From Ustulina deusta (taxonomy: Eukaryota; Ascomycota; Sordariomycetes; Xylariales; Xylariaceae), in contig JAJNNX010000011.1 in the NCBI GenBank assembly GCA_023159155.1, forward strand, positions 1 to 64,000: 64,000 nt of DNA. The letters are read 5' to 3'. Of this stretch, positions 35,840-45,099 are shown piece after piece. Both the position numbers and the translations under genes were made by a program. The notes under the pieces were generated by a model. The model worked only from the letters and a program-made list of their open reading frames with translations. It was not told where the DNA came from and ran no database searches. The number at the start of each line of letters is the position of its first letter. Positions within the stretch are counted from its first letter, which is position 1.

Positions 35840-37018
35840 TTAGAGATGGTTCTGTGGTAAGACCTCCTTTAGTCTGAACTCACCACGTACCGATTCTAAA
35901 TGGTGTGGGTGGGTGGAAGAGGGATCACGGTTTGAATCGTCCGTTGCTTCGAAAACGTTGAGGATTTCTTTCACTGAAGCGTTATCTCTGAGTCCAAAAG
36001 TTTGCAAAGTCCGGCCGATTTCTCGATAATTGACCTGATTGATACACACGCTCGCAAGAATCCATCCGTTGATGACCGGCGTCTGAACATTCAACGCCTT
36101 CCCTAGGCTGGCTACCGGTACGCACCAGAAGGGAATATCTTGAGAGATCTGTCGAGCTTGAAGGCTAGATGGCAGCCCTGGTCTCTTGTTAAGGGCGTCG
36201 ATGCTCTGCACAAACATCGTGAGATCAGCGTACTCCGTACCATAATCCGCATTAAACATTTCGAGGACATCCTCCATATCTGTGAAACCAAGAGCCGCAG
36301 CGACTGCCAACCTTTCCTTATCTGCTGCTAGTATGAGACTGCAAACTTCGGCAGTCATGCAATCGCAATAGAAGAACAGGTTGGATTTCCTTTTGATTGC
36401 GCCGATATTTGACAGCATAGTTGGTGGATGAACCACTCCGTGATTGGTAGCCAAATCCAGCTTGAGGGTGTTTGAGTACCAGATAAGTGGAACCGAGAAA
36501 ACTTGAGTCACGGTATCGCCGACTGGTTGGTCCAACTTGCCAAAACTTGCAATTTCAAGACGCTTCTTGATACCATTTACACGCACCCTGATCTCTCCCG
36601 TGTTGCTCTCTTCCGTTCTAGATGTATAAGGAGATCTAGAGGTGCAGATAATTGCTTTGGCATTGATTGCTGCAGCTGCAACTGGCCCAACAAAATTTCC
36701 AGTGATAAAGATGATAATGTACCGGCTTAGACTGTATTTGGCGAGCTCCTTTAAGATGACGCTATGTCCAGTCGTTGGGACGGCCACGATTATGACTTCA
36801 TCTGTGGATTGTATGAGCTTGTCAAAACTCGTGGTGAGAGTTGGATAGAATCGGCCGGTGATTGCTTCGCTGGCGTCTAGGTGATTTTGCTTGACTAGGT
36901 GATCAAAGGTCTTGCGATGACCAGGAGCAGCCCAAAGAGTTGTCTGAAAACCTCGACTTTCTAAATCTGCAGCAAGGGCACATCCCACATGTCCAACACC
37001 AACGATTCCGATCTTCAT
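35840..37018 (-). CDS. Opine/octopine-dehydrogenase-like NAD(P)-dependent oxidoreductase
   Basis: Intact single-exon gene, 392 aa. The N-terminal Rossmann fold has GVGHVG at residues 7-12 and continues LAADLESRGFQTTLW. The C-terminal octopine-dehydrogenase domain has the family signature NHGVVHPPTMLSN (192-204), in which H197 is the expected catalytic His. Family members reductively condense an amino acid (or other amine) with a 2-oxo acid, using NAD(P)H, to give an opine-like secondary amine; the fungal substrate is unknown. It is cytosolic, with no signal peptide. It lies downstream of, and on the same strand as, the DHA2 stump and the NRPS, which suggests a shared pathway. The start is the first ATG and begins directly with the beta-1 strand, as usual for the family. 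Confidence 0.85.
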   Translation of the reverse strand: MKIGIVGVGHVGCALAADLESRGFQTTLWAAPGHRKTFDHLVKQNHLDASEAITGRFYPTLTTSFDKLIQSTDEVIIVAVPTTGHSVILKELAKYSLSRYIIIFITGNFVGPVAAAAINAKAIICTSRSPYTSRTEESNTGEIRVRVNGIKKRLEIASFGKLDQPVGDTVTQVFSVPLIWYSNTLKLDLATNHGVVHPPTMLSNIGAIKRKSNLFFYCDCMTAEVCSLILAADKERLAVAAALGFTDMEDVLEMFNADYGTEYADLTMFVQSIDALNKRPGLPSSLQARQISQDIPFWCVPVASLGKALNVQTPVINGWILASVCINQVNYREIGRTLQTFGLRDNASVKEILNVFEATDDSNRDPSSTHPHHLESVRGEFRLKEVLPQNHL

Positions 37019-37111
37019 ATTTGCAAATACCTGCGGCTAGTCGTCAGTTTCAAGGTTACGGAAACATGTTTCCTGAATTGATAAAACCTACCAAGTAACA
37101 ATAGTATATAT

Positions 37112-37743
37112 TCAAATGTCTTTTACGGGGAATTGACTGAAGGTCTTGCGACGCAAAAGGGAAGCTATTAGCAAGAGAATATACTTTATAGGGCGGTGGT
37201 CCAGGAGAGGACAAAAGTGAAGGCAGGAATAGAAACCAGAATAAAGTTTAGGGAGAAAGCGAATTATAAGATTAGCAAAAAGGTTAGCTGAGTTGCTTAT
37301 CGTGAAAATCAGGTAAGCTGAGACTAGAACAGCCAGGACTGCCCACGCAATAGGTCCGTAATACGACATCTAGTATCCGCGTAAGCAGAAGTCAAGCAAA
37401 TCCTGACCTCCATTCTTGTATGTCACACTGTTGGCGACAACGGTTAAGACCGCCCCACCAAACACAGCCCCGCCCACGTTGAGCGACATCTAGAGAGATG
37501 TTAAAATTAGCCATGGAGGATCATATTCTGTTGGAAGAGCGGACGTACACTGAAAACGCCGGCAACAGAGCCCTGATCGCCTGGAGAGGCCGAGGTGACC
37601 ACAACTATCATGGACACATAATAGACGGTTCCAACCACGATGATGTATGAGATCATGCCCGGGAAGCCCAAACGCCAGTAGTCGGCAGTCGAACCAACAA
37701 ATGTGAGCAAGGTGACATCAACAATGGCGAACAGCCAGCTCAT
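37112..37743 (-). pseudogene. C-terminal stump of a DHA2-type MFS pump
   Basis: Exons 37743-37549 and 37489 onward, with a 59-nt intron (GTACGT...CTAG), give VTLLTFVGSTADYWRLGFPG, YYVSMIVVVTSASPGDQG, VAGVFSMSLNVGGAVFGG and LTVVANSV. This is the region from TM11 to the end of 14-TM DHA2 pumps. A TAG at 37370-37372 follows RGY, where the family has Gln (RGYQ), so it is a CAG-to-TAG change; open sequence (MSYYGPIAWAVL) continues after it. About 400 N-terminal residues are missing: upstream sequence to 38232 is not coding. It probably once exported the cluster product. Confidence 0.75.
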
Positions 37744-38232
37744 GAGCAGGAGGATTAGTGTTCAGAAATGGTATAACCAGGAAAGTTTGGCCACGGAAAT
37801 ATGCTTCATTCATCTAGTGTAGAATCTTCGTAGATCGCTTCTAGAGATTGATCGCGCATCAACATTTGGACCAACCTCCATTCTTATACGATGAGATTGA
37901 GGATCTATATTGTTGTGGTCAAGTCACTCAAAACGGCGTGACGGTAGTAGAAAACGCGTTCGACGCGCCTGGAAGTCGTGGCTATTTTTGACCATTGGCG
38001 CAAAAGCTGGAAAGGTGTGCTATTCGACAGCCATTCAACTAGGTAGTGTAGGGTTCTGTTCATAGGAGGGAAGCTGATCAATTCCTAAACTAGTAATGGG
38101 CTCTGCGTACAGAATAAATAGTAGACCCTCATGTAACGAAACCATACATCTGATAGCCGCATAACACCTCAACAGTAGCTAGAAAGTACAAGTAATTATA
38201 GGTACGTACTGTTCGTACTTATGATGATTGTA
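37744..38232. other. Spacer, no gene
   Basis: Nothing coding. A small palindrome around GGTACGTACTGTTCGTACTT (38201-38220) lies just past the NRPS stop codon. Confidence 0.5.
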
Positions 38233-41200
38233 TCACAATGTTTGCACAGCAAACCGTCGATCCTCAGTAGATTTAGCTTCGACAGCTGGAATTAGTATGG
38301 ATGCCTCACCCCAATTTGCATCTAAATATATATCTTCCAAAGTCTGCTCATTAGCAAACTCTGTAATCTGAAGCATCGCCTGTTCAAATTGCCGAAGTAT
38401 TTTGTCCATGGTTTTTATAGAAAGAAGACTACCGTCGAATGTGGTGTTGACTCTAATTCCCCCTTCGGATGATTTGACACTGAATCTGAAAGGTGAATGC
38501 ATTGTAATGCCAGTCCAGATCAATTCCAGGCCTATTTCCTTCCCCCAGGTGTTGGTAATAAAGCTTGATCCGGCAGAGACAGTGAGATAGATGGCAGCAT
38601 CACAGGCCGCCTTTGTGTCTTCGCTGAGGTTCCTGATACTTTCCCAGCCCAGATGTTCAAAAGTGGCCATGTCATTTAAATCTCGCTGGGAAGAATAAAG
38701 CATGTCTTGTATCTTCCGACCCGCCTTCATCTGGAAGCGATGAGGAATTTTTGTCATTGCCGGTGCAACCATATCCTCAACACCGGGAAGTGGTATATTG
38801 CGACCAGTACGGTATTGGGAGAAAACCACCTCATCAGATTTCAAATGCCGGGCGAATACAATAGCCATAGCAACTTCGGCCATTGTTGAGATAGTGATTT
38901 CAGATTTGAAGGTTTTGGGGACGTCGAAATTCCGTGCAAGATTGACGTCTGGAGTAACTATGTGAGACTCGGGGACTACACAAAAAGGATGCGTTGGTGT
39001 AGATGACTTTGAACCAGCCAAGTACGTTCGCCAAAATGCCTCCGCCGGAGTTTGATCAACTAGTAAAGTGTGTTTGATAAACTGATTGAATTTCAATCCT
39101 TGGTAGGGTGAAACTTTGTTCTGAAAGGCATGTTCCAAGTCGGTGTATAACATGGGGACAGATGTGCCATCATAACAGGTGTGTGATGCCGTCCACACAA
39201 AAAATCGCTTGCCGCTGTTCTCATCATTTACGATTGCAAAGCGAGTGATGAAATCTCCGAAGCCGATGTGGTCCAGTTTGTCTTTTTCAAGATACCCGTC
39301 CAGAGATGTTTCATAACGCCATTCGATACCACCTTTGATCACTACTTGGAAGTTTCTACCATCGGGGATTTGTACGAGGCAAGTTCGCGCGATAGCGTGT
39401 TCGGTAGCAACAGAGCCCCAGGCGGCCATAAATCTGGCCAAGTCCATACTCGGAGATAGAAAGAAAACGCACTGCAAAAGATATCTATTTGCTGGTGCTG
39501 CAAAGTAGTCCTGATGTTTACTCGCGGGGTAAGCATCTTCGAGCTGGCCTTTGGAGAGTTTAGCTGCCTCAAGAACGCTCGATAGAAGCTCATCAGAGAG
39601 CAATGAAAAAGGTTCGATGAGCGAAAGGGCTTGCACAGTAGAAGTGCATAGTGCCATTTCAGCCAAGACAGGATTTTTCAATATCATGGCCACAGTCAGC
39701 AATAAGCCTTCCATACGAGCGGTAGCCACGAGCTTCATGGCAATTATGGAGTCCCCTCCGAGATGAAAGAAATTGTCTTCAGCTTCGGCATTCGATATTC
39801 CAAGCAGGGCTTGCCAAAGGGCTGACAATCGTTGCTCCAAAATCGTTAACGGTCGATGTACTTTTTTGCCGGTAAAACTATCGAGTTCAGTTATGGATAA
39901 CTCTGCGGCTATGTTGCGAAGTCTCTTTCGATCTAATTTGCCAGCGACGGAAAATGGAAAGGTCTGAACTGGGATGAAAAATGTCGGTATTGCATAAGCT
40001 GGAAGGGCAAGTGACAAACTCGCAATTGCTTGTTTCACAAGAGAGCGTAAAACCCCCTGTTCTGTTGAAGATGTCACCACACAAGATCCATCTTGCTCCC
40101 AATTAAGATAACCAATTTTCTCGGTCATACGCAGAAATGCTATCAAAGTAGGAGAGCCGGCATTTCTTGATGGCGTTACAACTTCGACTATGACTTCTGT
40201 GGTGGTTGGAAAGACCTTCTGAAGTTGGTGTTCCACCTCACCCATCTCTAAACGTTGCCCTCGTATTTTCACTTGGTGGTCTTTTCTACCAACAAAGAAC
40301 ATGGTTCCGTCGTTGTTGTATTTGACCAAGTCACCTGTTCGATATAGATGACCTTGCCGACCTATTTCTTGCATCCAGTGAGGAGGAGGTATGAAAGCTT
40401 GTCGAGTTTTTGTGGCATCGTTTAAATAACCACGACCCACGGTCGGGCCTTCAATCAACAATTCACCGATAGCGCCAATGTGCATTAACTTGTCAGAGTC
40501 GTTTTGGTCCACAATCCATGCTCCCATAAAAGGCTTTCCAAGATCACCGAGACCAGATTTTGATGAACTGTAATCCAAGGCGGTGATAGCCACCGCACAC
40601 TCAGTAGGTCCATACATCGAAATAAGTCTGACTTTAGTTTTCCATTTGTTGATCAACCCCTCAGGGACACTTTCGCCGCCAAGTATCACAGTGTCTAGCC
40701 CTCCAATATCTTGGAACTCCATATTTCGGAAGAGCGAAGGTGTGAAGAAAGCGCTGGTAACTTGCATTTTTTTTATAACACCAGCCAGGTTGTTCATTCT
40801 ATCCCAGTCGGAAGGGACACAAACACATCCCCCAAAGATCAATGTGTATATGATCTCAATAATGCATGCATCGAAGGCATAGCTAACAAACTGCAGCATT
40901 CGCGGTTTATTGTCGAGTCCTATGGCCAATCCTCCATGGATCGAACTTGTGCATAGCTGTTCATGTTCGATTACACAGCCTTTTGGCTGGCCGGTACTTC
41001 CAGAGGTAAATATGATATATGCTGCGTTTTTAGGATTCGGCCTAGTAATGTTGCTTGTTGTTCCTTCGAGATCGACGGTGCTCGAAGAATCAACTATCAA
41101 AACCTTTGGGATGATTTCTGCGCAAGTTTTCGCATATCTTGGCGATGCGAGCATAAATTTGGCTTGAGTCTGCTGGACTATGTGTTCAAGACGAGCTTGA

Positions 41201-41580
41201 GGTTGTGTCGGATCCAGAGAAACGAAAGCCCCCCCAGCTTTAAGGACAGCCAACATAGATACAATGACCCACATTGATTTCTCAAAACACAGGGGAACTA
41301 GAACTTCTGGACGAACACCCTGAGAGGCTAGATGACATGCCAAGCGTGATGAGAGTGCATCAAGTTCGCCATAGTTCAAGTCACCATCACACGCACAGAC
41401 TGCTGGCAGCTCTGGTTGAGACAGTGCTCGACTTTGAATTAAGTCATGTGCAAGGGAACTGACTGCCGTCGGAATATTTCTATTCCAGTGCATAATTTGC
41501 TGCATATCTTGAGGACTAGGAACGGATTCCTCTCGAGTGATGATATGCTCCGAGAAGGTTGAGTTAACGGGGTCCTCCAT
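38233..41580 (-). CDS. Single-module NRPS, A-T-C
   Basis: An intact intronless gene of 1115 aa. Adenylation domain: A3 FTSGSTGQPKG (191-201), A4 FDAC (236-239), A5 YGPTE (323-327), A7 YRTGDL (413-418), A8 GRKDHQVKIRGQRLE (431-445) and A10 GKLDRKRL with K548. Thiolation domain: FFHLGGDS, S611 carrying the phosphopantetheine arm. C-terminal condensation-type domain: SHTCYDG (799-805), i.e. HHxxxDG with the first His as Ser and the catalytic His H800 kept, a form common in fungal C and terminal-C domains. There is no starter C, TE or reductase domain. By rough alignment to GrsA the pocket residues are D-A-I-F-I-G-M-V-A-K, which I cannot assign to a substrate. The enzyme would activate one acid and couple or release it through C. 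Its gene faces away from TauD and heads a minus-strand run with the DHA2 stump and opine dehydrogenase. Confidence 0.9.
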   Translation of the reverse strand: MEDPVNSTFSEHIITREESVPSPQDMQQIMHWNRNIPTAVSSLAHDLIQSRALSQPELPAVCACDGDLNYGELDALSSRLACHLASQGVRPEVLVPLCFEKSMWVIVSMLAVLKAGGAFVSLDPTQPQARLEHIVQQTQAKFMLASPRYAKTCAEIIPKVLIVDSSSTVDLEGTTSNITRPNPKNAAYIIFTSGSTGQPKGCVIEHEQLCTSSIHGGLAIGLDNKPRMLQFVSYAFDACIIEIIYTLIFGGCVCVPSDWDRMNNLAGVIKKMQVTSAFFTPSLFRNMEFQDIGGLDTVILGGESVPEGLINKWKTKVRLISMYGPTECAVAITALDYSSSKSGLGDLGKPFMGAWIVDQNDSDKLMHIGAIGELLIEGPTVGRGYLNDATKTRQAFIPPPHWMQEIGRQGHLYRTGDLVKYNNDGTMFFVGRKDHQVKIRGQRLEMGEVEHQLQKVFPTTTEVIVEVVTPSRNAGSPTLIAFLRMTEKIGYLNWEQDGSCVVTSSTEQGVLRSLVKQAIASLSLALPAYAIPTFFIPVQTFPFSVAGKLDRKRLRNIAAELSITELDSFTGKKVHRPLTILEQRLSALWQALLGISNAEAEDNFFHLGGDSIIAMKLVATARMEGLLLTVAMILKNPVLAEMALCTSTVQALSLIEPFSLLSDELLSSVLEAAKLSKGQLEDAYPASKHQDYFAAPANRYLLQCVFFLSPSMDLARFMAAWGSVATEHAIARTCLVQIPDGRNFQVVIKGGIEWRYETSLDGYLEKDKLDHIGFGDFITRFAIVNDENSGKRFFVWTASHTCYDGTSVPMLYTDLEHAFQNKVSPYQGLKFNQFIKHTLLVDQTPAEAFWRTYLAGSKSSTPTHPFCVVPESHIVTPDVNLARNFDVPKTFKSEITISTMAEVAMAIVFARHLKSDEVVFSQYRTGRNIPLPGVEDMVAPAMTKIPHRFQMKAGRKIQDMLYSSQRDLNDMATFEHLGWESIRNLSEDTKAACDAAIYLTVSAGSSFITNTWGKEIGLELIWTGITMHSPFRFSVKSSEGGIRVNTTFDGSLLSIKTMDKILRQFEQAMLQITEFANEQTLEDIYLDANWGEASILIPAVEAKSTEDRRFAVQTL

Positions 41581-42106
41581 TGTATTGGTTTTTGAAGAGG
41601 ATAGTGACTGAGAGGTAAATGTTACAATCGATTTGAAAATATGAATTGGGAAGTGTGGTGGCTGTCATTCAAAATCTACCAAGTATGGGGTCTTGTTGAG
41701 CGGGACGGCTCAAGGAGTGTTGTTTTGGTGGCGAATAGTCGTCGTTTCCAGAAGCTTCCAATTGAGGTAATGTTACAGATGCAAGTCGTCTGGACACACC
41801 CGCCTATCGCAATTGCAATGTAAGATCCTAGCCTGCAGGGTGCATGTGACTTAGAGGAATCCAACTCCTCAGGACTTCGAAGTAGAAGTACGGAAGTTAT
41901 TTTGCCCCAAGTCAGCCTCTCGACCCCGCCGCCTGCTATGCAGGACCACGAATTGACATGGTATGTGTCACACGGATAGACCTACATGACGCTAGTCGAG
42001 ATAACAAGAGGGGTAAGGACCCTCTCGCATATGTTGGTTGGATGGTTCAGAGGTTATGAGAGCACAGCCCATATGCAGGGAGACCTAACAGGCGCTTAGG
42101 AGCCGG
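41581..42106. other. Upstream region of the NRPS gene
   Basis: No gene. It contains the NRPS promoter region; no clear binding site could be picked out by eye. Confidence 0.5.
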
Positions 42107-42621
42107 GTCAGTTATTTGGACACAAAGAATTGATATTAGGAGACGAACCTAAACCTAACATAGCAATACTTTTATATGTGTTGTATGTTGTTCTATACCT
42201 TATTTAAATCTTATATAAACTAAACTTATTTTAATATAATATAAAGCAGTTAAAAATATTAACTAAAAATTATCTATAAATTAATTAAAAAATAATAAGT
42301 AGTTATATAAATACTAATAAAAATAATATTTAAAACAATATTAAAAATATAAATTAATTTATAATATAAGCTTGCTTAATATATAAGCTTATTTTATATT
42401 TTTTTCTTTATACTTTATATATAAATTTTATAATAAAGCTATTTATTTTATTTTTATAACCTTTTTAATTTAAAAGCTATAATTAAATAATAAATCTAAG
42501 AATAATTTTCTTAATTTTATATAAAAAATATAGAGATTTAAGGATAGTTATATAAGAACTATAATTAAAATAGGTTTAAGTTTATTTTCTAATATTAATT
42601 CTTTGTTTTTAAATAACTGAC
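42107..42621 (+). mobile_element. MITE with long terminal inverted repeats, 515 bp
   Basis: The left end GTCAGTTATTTGGACACAAA and the reverse complement of the right end (GTCAGTTATTTAAAAACAAA) match, and the match continues through GAATT, ATATTAG and AACYTAAACCTA for about 50 bases. The interior is AT-rich and has no frame. Mismatches between the ends are mostly transitions. No target duplication is evident. A worn inverted copy lies at 33790-34230. Confidence 0.8.
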
Positions 42622-42943
42622 TTACTTAGTAGCCTAACAAGCAATGCTAAATACTAAGAATCAACAGGCATAAATAAGCTATTAAGGTCCCAGGTTCCAA
42701 GGACTAAAAAAGAAAACAAACCATGGACCTTGAGACCCCTAGAGAATTATTAGCTTAATAAAACTATGTTCCAAGCCTATTCATAGATGCCTTTGTCACA
42801 GTATGACTGGTTGCATAGAATGCGTTAGTGGGGTAAGGTCCGAGCTGTTCTGCAGTCCAGACAGTGGTTATACAACTTTGCGATCCCTGATAAAACAATG
42901 AGGTAAGAACTACGAAAAGGCATGTCTCCTGCTTACTGCAGCA
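42622..42943. other. Spacer, no gene
   Basis: Nothing recognisable between the MITE and the mini-satellite. Confidence 0.5.
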
Positions 42944-43100
42944 CTAATAATATGACAATGCAAGTGAGTAGCCTAACACGTCAGTAATGAGGAATGTAAG
43001 AAGGTAAGAATCATGTATTACTGCGGCACCAATAATGTGACAATGCAAGTGAGCGGCCTAACACATTAATAATAAGGAATGTAAGAAAGCAATAATTATG
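42944..43100 (+). repeat. 85-bp mini-satellite, two units
   Basis: Two units (starts 42944 and 43029) of the family found at 32728-32891: TAATRTGACAATGCAAGTGAG and CCTAACAC cores followed by AAGGAATGTAAGAA. Direct orientation relative to the other locus. Confidence 0.8.
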
Positions 43101-43459
43101 GGGTTAGCATTGACTGGAACTCTCTTGCTGCTGTCCGGTGAGTAGATGAGATCTAGAGTCAAAGCTTATAAGACCTTGTAGCTACTGTTCCCGTAGGCCT
43201 ATTAGCTGCCATAAAAGGCTATTATTAATCAGCTATTTAGATATAAAGTTGTTATTTCTCCCTTTTGACTTTCTATTATCCTCTCTTATATAATAAGCAA
43301 CTTAGCTAACACTTTTTTTAATTTTATAATTTGCTTCCTCCCTAACCCCTCTTCCTATTTCTATTCCTACCTTCACCTTAGTCCGCCTTCCTAAACCGCC
43401 ACTTCATTTTTTCCTTCAGCTCATCTAATTCTACGTCCAAATAACTTACTTCAAGAAAA
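43101..43459. promoter_or_regulatory. Promoter region of the TauD gene
   Basis: No frame. The last 150 bases before the ATG are strongly C/T-rich (43260-43440), a common feature of fungal promoters near transcription starts. No defined element is called. Confidence 0.45.
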
Positions 43460-44725
43460 ATGTTCCCCTCTGCAACAGAGACATCCACTTCCATTAAGCC
43501 GCCTGTCGTGAAGCGGCCGTCTAATCAAGCAGCGATAGGGAACTACAAAGAGCATCTACCAATTACATATGACAAAGATGCCGAAGAGGGTAGAAAAGGC
43601 TACGCCGCAGCCAAAGTAAGTTATTTCCTTGACCCTCCCATCATGATTATGCGTTTGAAGATGGCTGATCATAACCAAGCATCCAAATTACCTGCCCACC
43701 TGGGACCATTCTCAAAAATACCCACCTTTGCAACCTTTTACACACCATGAGCATGGGAAAGATGCTGATACTTCGTATCCTGATTTACTTTCCAATAGTG
43801 TAAAGGTGACGCATCTCACCCCAACCATTGGCACTGAAGTTCAAGGTATCCAAATTAGCAAGCTCTCTTCCGCTGGTAAGGATCAACTCGCTCGCTATGT
43901 CGCAGAACGGAAGGTTGTAGCATTCCGCAAGCAAGATTTTGCATCTCTTCCTATCCCCGATGCGCTGGAGTTTGGTGGCTATTTTGGTCCTCATCACATC
44001 CACCCCACATCGGGGTCCCCAGCAGGCCATCCGGAAATCCACCTAGTACACCGAGCAGCGGGCGACGTGAGTGCCAGCGCGTTCTTGGAGACGCACACGA
44101 CTTCCGTTGCATGGCATTCTGACGTATCATACGAAAGGTAGCCCCCTGGCACGACCTTTTTGTATATCCTTGAGAAGCCCGAGACAGGAGGTGATACGCT
44201 TTTTGCTGATACGGTTGAGGCGTATAACCGGTTGAGCCCACTAATGCAGGAGCGATTACACGGGTTACAGGCACTTCACTCGGGAGTCGAGCAGGCCAAT
44301 GCGAGTGTTTCGAGGGGAGGTGTCTTACGTCGTGAACCAGTACAATCGGTGCACCCGCTCGTGCGGACACATCCTGCGACAGGAGAAAAGGCTCTATTTG
44401 TCAATCCACAATGTAAGTTCACTCATCTGCCAACTCAGAGCCTTCAGAAAATTACGCACAATGCTAATAATCTGAAGCTGTGCGAGAGATTGTAGGAATG
44501 AAGAAGGAAGAGAGCTCTATGCTGTTGAAATTTCTTTTTAACCATATCGCTCTCGGGGCGGATTTCCATGTTCGTGTTAAGTGGGAAGAAGACACTGTTG
44601 TGGTTTGGGACAATCGAGTAACGCAACATACAGCGCTGATTGATTGGAAGGATGGTCAAAGGAGACATATTGCTCGCATTACACCCTTGGCGGAAAAGCC
44701 ATATGAGACGCCGTTTCAAGCATAG
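43460..44725 (+). pseudogene. TauD/TfdA-type Fe(II)/2-oxoglutarate dioxygenase with one nonsense codon
   Basis: Exons 43460-43615, 43680-44412 and 44478-44725 (introns 64 and 65 nt, GTAAGT donors) add up to 379 codons in one frame. The fold is clear: VTHLTPTIGTEVQGI, the iron-ligand HSD (44115-44123) in SVAWHSDVSYER, PPGTTFLYILEKPETGGDTLF, HPLVRTHPATGEKALFVN and the distal His in WDNRVTQHTA followed by RHIARITP. Substrates of fungal relatives include taurine and other sulfonates, but in clusters such enzymes hydroxylate or desaturate the product. A TAG at 44139-44141 falls five codons after HxD, where relatives have Gln (ERQPPGTT), so one CAG-to-TAG change kills an otherwise intact gene. Splice signals and all other catalytic residues are kept, so the loss looks recent. 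Readthrough or a sequencing error would be the alternatives. Confidence 0.85.
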
Positions 44726-45099
44726 AGAGCCAAAACGTAGTAGCCCGGGGAGTTTTGTTGAAATAAATTGAAAATTATGTATTGAACCAGGACAAAAACA
44801 CCGCTGTGCGGAACTAGATAATTCCAGCTGGGTAGTGCCCGTGTTATAAGTGATCTGGTATTAAGCCGTCTGTTATGCGCACCGCAGTGTGTGGCTGGTT
44901 GCTAGTGTGGCTAGTAGCTGGCGTGGCAGTGTGTGGGCCAAGGGGGGGGGTCAGAATGATAAAGTAGAGAGAGAGAGAGAGAAAGAGAGAGAGTTTATTA
45001 ACGTCTACCCTAGGTTGCTAGCACTAATTTATAGCGGTCAGGTGCCTAGTCCTTGTGCGCCCGATCGGTACTAGTACCTTACGTAACCTGAAAAGATTT
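44726..45099. other. 3' flank with (GA)n microsatellite
   Basis: No gene. An imperfect (GA) run lies at 44966-44993 after a run of ten G. The AT-rich block starts at about 45100. Confidence 0.6.
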
